From assembly GCF_000758625.1 (NCBI RefSeq), contig NZ_CP009283.1, positions 704,501-768,500 of the forward strand: a stretch of 64,000 bases of DNA, read 5' to 3'. The position numbers and the translations under genes were made by a program. Under the pieces are notes generated by a model. The model had not been told where the DNA came from. It was given only the letters and a program-made list of their open reading frames with translations, and did no database searches. Numbering within the stretch: position 1 is the first letter of the stretch; every line of letters begins with the position of its first letter. The DNA is from Paenibacillus sp. FSL R7-0273. Its GTDB lineage: Bacteria; Bacillota; Bacilli; Paenibacillales; Paenibacillaceae. Below, piece by piece: positions 62,116-64,000 of the stretch.

Positions 62116-63365
62116 ATGGCGAACCAGCGCAAGCTAGAAGAAGTGCTGAGAGAATTGTCCAAAGAAGAACTGATTGCTATTATTGCTGAGGCTGCCGGGC
62201 AAGATGAGGTGTTTAAGAATAAGCTTCTTTTAAAATATGGTACTGAGGATCAGCCGCGCCTGCTTAAAACCTTCCAAAAGCTTTTAAAAACGATCGTTAA
62301 GCAATACACAGGCCGGGAGGGCTTCATCCCTTACCGGGAGACAAGCAGCTTCGCAGCAGATCTAATGGCTTTGCTGGATAGTAAGGATAGTGTGGGCGAG
62401 GATACAGTGAAGCTGGAAATGGCCTTACTGGTACTGGAAGAAGGAGTAGAGGCGTTTCAGTATGCGGATGACTCGGACGGCGAGATCGGGGCGCTGGTGG
62501 ATGAGGTGTTGGATCAGATTGACGGGCTTGCTGAGGGTCAGCAGACGGCGGATGAGTCCGTGCGGAAGCATTTTTTAACACGCCTGATTAAGATGAGCCA
62601 AAATGCTGTATTTGACGGCTGGGATGATTATCCGGTTACTCTGCTGCGGATATGTACGGTATTTGCTGATGAGAAGAAGCGCAGAGAGCAATTGCTGGCG
62701 GCTATCGGCGAGCGGATTACAGCTACTACTGGTGAGAGGTATAGGGAGTATTTAAATGAGGCGTTGCAGAGAATTCAGTTTGAGCTTATCGATAAATATA
62801 GCTCAGCTGAAGAAGCGGATAAGTTTATGCAGGAACATCTACATATGAGTTCATTCAGAGCATTGGCGATTCAGAAAAGCATGGAGGCTGGCGACTACGG
62901 GCGTGCCATCCAGCTGGCAGAGCAAGGAGAATGGGGAGACAGATCCGACTTTAAAAAGGCGCGATATGCAGCTTATAAGGCGCTGTCGCTAAAGGAAAGA
63001 GCAGAGGCAGCTGGCTAAAGAGCTTTTGCTGGATGGGGACTATGAATATTACGCTGAGCTTGAAGCATTGTCTGAAGGGAATAAGGAGGATTTCTACCGC
63101 AGCATTCTTGCAGAGCTCAAACTTTCGGACACATGGTCTACCTGTGAGGTCTATTTACAGCTGATCTCGGATAAAAATGATCTTGCAGAGATACTAGCTT
63201 ACGTACAAGCCAATCCGAGTGCGATAGAAGAGTACGCGGCGCGGCTATCGGGAGTGTATCAAACGGAAGTGGAGCAAATATACAGCCAGTATATTTATGA
63301 AACTGCCGCTGCAGGAGCAATATTTCAATAAGCCGGCGTTTTTGGACGAGCTGTCTAAGCTTTAA
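62116..63365 (+). pseudogene. helical-repeat protein gene with two frameshifts
   Basis: An open frame runs from ATG 62116 to 63018 (MANQRKLEEVLRELSKEELI...). The same protein continues in another frame from about 63000 (RQLAKELLLDGDYEYYAELE...) to 63331. The true end (FNKPAFLDELSKL) lies in a third frame ending at 63365. The helical character resembles the repeat region found after SWIM zinc fingers in some Firmicutes proteins, but no SWIM motif is seen here. Either a decayed gene, or, if only sequencing errors are involved, a gene of about 415 codons. Confidence 0.65.
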
Positions 63366-63366
63366 T

Positions 63367-63393
63367 GAAGGGGGCGGTAACCCGCCCTCTTGT
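63367..63393. terminator. terminator between convergent genes
   Basis: Stem GGGGGCGG with CCGCCCTC around TAAC, followed by TTGTTCTT. It lies between the frameshifted gene and the convergent VOC gene. Confidence 0.65.
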
Positions 63394-63395
63394 TC

Positions 63396-63809
63396 TTAAT
63401 TCTCTGTCATTAATCCCCAGCGGAAGCCAAACCTGTCCACCACGGAAGCCATAGAGGAGCTGTATGTCGTTGTGCGCAAAGGCTGGATGATGCTCCCGCC
63501 TTCCTTGAGAGCCTCATAGGCTTCTTTTACCAGATCATCTGTTTCAAAGGTAATAGTCAAGACAAGATTGGGGTTGCCTGAGGCCTCCGGCCCAATTTCA
63601 TCCGCGAGCATAATACGCTGAGTGCCGATGTAAGCCTCTGCGTGATAAACGTAGCTTTGCTGCGTTGCCGTTATGCTGAAATCCCAGTCGTGCGGATCTG
63701 CGTCAGCATAATGCAGGAGGGATTTGATCTGCAGGCCGAAGGCTTTTTGATATAGGTTAATGGCCTCTTCACATTGTCCGTAAAAATGCAGGGTAGGCGT
63801 AACAAGCAT
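63396..63809 (-). CDS. VOC-family (PhnB-like) protein
   Basis: 137 aa of the glyoxalase/bleomycin-resistance/dioxygenase superfamily, PhnB subtype. It has paired beta-alpha-beta-beta-beta units with LHFYGQCEEAINLYQKAFGL near the start and VVDRFGFRWGL at the end. The GRID-like metal ligands are poorly conserved, as in many PhnB-type proteins. An AGGAG site precedes ATG, and it lies 18 bases after the gene at the right edge, so the two form an operon. Substrate unknown. Confidence 0.82.
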   Translation of the reverse strand: MLVTPTLHFYGQCEEAINLYQKAFGLQIKSLLHYADADPHDWDFSITATQQSYVYHAEAYIGTQRIMLADEIGPEASGNPNLVLTITFETDDLVKEAYEALKEGGSIIQPLRTTTYSSSMASVVDRFGFRWGLMTEN

Positions 63810-63827
63810 GAATATGCAGCTCCTTTT

Positions 63828-64000
63828 TTAGTTCAATAGGAAGGGTTCCCCGTTCAGATACTTATTGCAGAAGTGTTCAATTACATAAGGGATGGTTCTG
63901 GACAGCTCTTCATGCTCCACTGGATTAGCGGAGAGAAATGCAAAGTTTCTGAGAATAGCCCAGATAAAATAGCTCTCCAGTAAGTGCTCATACTCCGGCG
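63828..64000 (-). CDS. C-terminal part of a gene cut by the window edge (possible TetR-type regulator)
   Basis: Open frame of 56 codons ending ...IPYVIEHFCNKYLNGEPFLLN at 63828; the 5' part lies beyond the window. The helical sequence and ending look like the ligand domain of a TetR-type regulator, but no DNA-binding part is visible, so this is a guess. It precedes the VOC gene in the same direction. Confidence 0.45.
   Translation of the reverse strand, partial: PEYEHLLESYFIWAILRNFAFLSANPVEHEELSRTIPYVIEHFCNKYLNGEPFLLN

Overview
This window looks like a piece of a Paenibacillus (low-to-mid GC, spore-forming Firmicutes) chromosome. The signs are strong GGAGG-type ribosome sites, frequent TTG and GTG starts, a Spo0E-like protein, DUF4317 and DUF1385 proteins, a secreted RCC1/copper-amine-oxidase-stalk protein, AraC regulators paired with plant-cell-wall glycosidases, and Firmicutes type I toxin-antitoxin and TnpB elements. 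The species call is inference from gene content.

Layout. 0-17 kb is ordinary chromosome: a NarL-type two-component system facing an ABC exporter, a quinone reductase/HxlR pair, a bactofilin-like protein, a phosphotransferase, a tRNA-dihydrouridine synthase, a second (OmpR-type) two-component system, a secreted lytic transglycosylase, a WYL regulator and a DJ-1/PfpI protein. It ends with a TPR receptor whose 3' end overlaps a small exported peptide gene, a Rap/Phr-like (RRNPP) arrangement. Two decayed loci sit here: a GNAT acetyltransferase missing its acetyl-CoA loop, and a mazEF pair with deletions in both genes.

17.4-35.3 kb is a visibly AT-rich acquired defence island. A divergent XRE repressor faces a promoter carrying three copies of a GTTAAC-N5-GTTAAC operator. 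Then come a PP-loop (PAPS-reductase-like) sulfurtransferase; a DUF4007 protein, a large P-loop ATPase and a second PP-loop enzyme, in the order of SspB-SspC-SspD single-strand DNA phosphorothioation systems; and, after a terminator, three genes arranged like SspF-SspG-SspH. The last is a 1786-residue protein with a candidate PD-(D/E)XK nuclease core and an FtsK/HerA-type motor. The operon continues into a GHKL (MORC-like) ATPase and a GIY-YIG nuclease, which I do not know as standard parts of such systems. No cysteine desulfurase is present, so sulfur would have to come from a host desulfurase. The island ends against the ruins of a DUF2357 restriction-type gene.

36-64 kb returns to chromosomal genes: an XRE/Spo0E-like/DUF1385 cluster with a palindromic operator, a slipin (SPFH) protein, a GGDEF-EAL protein, several secreted proteins, a solo TnpB element inserted at the very end of a DUF4304 gene, DUF4317, a type I toxin-antitoxin locus, and an AraC-GH105-GH112 cassette for pectin-derived galactosyl-rhamnose. 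Then come yaaA, AraC/GyrI-like effector-binding proteins, a frameshifted helical-repeat gene, a VOC protein and a partial gene at the right edge.
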